DNA of 7,730 bases, taken from assembly GCA_027310505.1 (NCBI GenBank), contig DAIDAS010000083.1:1-7730 (forward strand). Reading direction: 5' to 3'. The first letter of the stretch is position 1; each line of letters begins with the position of its first letter. The stretch is from a bacterium. Its GTDB lineage: Bacteria; Pseudomonadota; Gammaproteobacteria; Burkholderiales; Methylophilaceae. Under the pieces are notes generated by a model. That model was not told where the DNA came from. It saw only the letters and a program-made list of their open reading frames with translations, and did no database searches. Both the position numbers and the translations under genes were made by a program. Shown in pieces: positions 7,630 through 7,730 of the stretch.

Positions 7630-7730
7630 GCTGCTTTCTTTTCGATCTGTGCCAACACTTCATCTGCCCATTCTTTCGGTGCCATGGGGAAGCCGAGACG
7701 GGCGCGGCTGTCGAGGTAGCTCTGGGCCAC
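7626..7730 (-). CDS. glyQ: Glycine--tRNA ligase alpha subunit, C-terminal fragment
   Basis: Reading the minus strand from the window edge gives 34 codons and a TGA at 7628-7626, with no start inside the window. The peptide begins VAQSYLDSRARLGFP and goes on to MAPKEW, ending EKKAA. This matches the well-conserved C-terminus of GlyQ, which carries the catalytic domain of glycyl-tRNA synthetase in its missing part. The stop overlaps the glyS ATG as ATGA, the expected glyQ-glyS arrangement that keeps the two subunits in step. The fragment is too short for the usual ORF length cutoffs but is convincing because of both its sequence and its position. Confidence 0.95.
   Translation of the reverse strand: MAQSYLDSRARLGFPMAPKEWADEVLAQIEKKAA

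Overview
The window looks like ordinary chromosome from a moderately GC-rich betaproteobacterium. The evidence is the gene order glyQ-glyS-gmhB-plsC-ygjP, which I recall as common in that class, the two-subunit bacterial glycyl-tRNA synthetase, and a cbb3-oxidase maturation cluster (ccoG-ccoH-ccoI). The genus cannot be named from this sequence. There is no mobile element, CRISPR array, tRNA, rRNA or phage gene, and coding density is about 99%.

Left part (about 1-3540, plus strand): the last 98 codons of ccoG, then ccoH (fixH family), then ccoI (fixI/copA2 family). They are separated by only 1 and 2 bases, so they form one transcription unit. In other bacteria these proteins assemble cbb3-type cytochrome c oxidase: CcoG is a membrane iron-sulfur protein implicated in copper reduction, CcoI is a P1B-type copper ATPase, and CcoH is an assembly partner. 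The structural genes ccoNOQP probably lie upstream, outside the window (inference). The unit ends at a hairpin followed by a T run at about 3512-3537. No ccoS follows ccoI. The CcoH here is unusual: it has about four predicted membrane segments before its FixH domain.

Right part (about 3552-7730, minus strand, reading right to left): the glyQ tail, glyS, gmhB, an HX4E-type plsC-like acyltransferase and a YgjP-like metallopeptidase-fold gene. Three of the four junctions are 4-base start/stop overlaps and the fourth is a 9-base gap, so this is a tightly coupled operon. It combines glycine tRNA charging, ADP-heptose synthesis for lipopolysaccharide, and probably phospholipid acylation, with a zinc hydrolase of unclear role at the end. 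The two operons converge on a 49-base intergenic gap.

I found no new system. The points most worth a second look are the four-helix CcoH, a low-GC patch with altered codon use inside glyS, the missing ccoS, and the HX4E acyltransferase motif.
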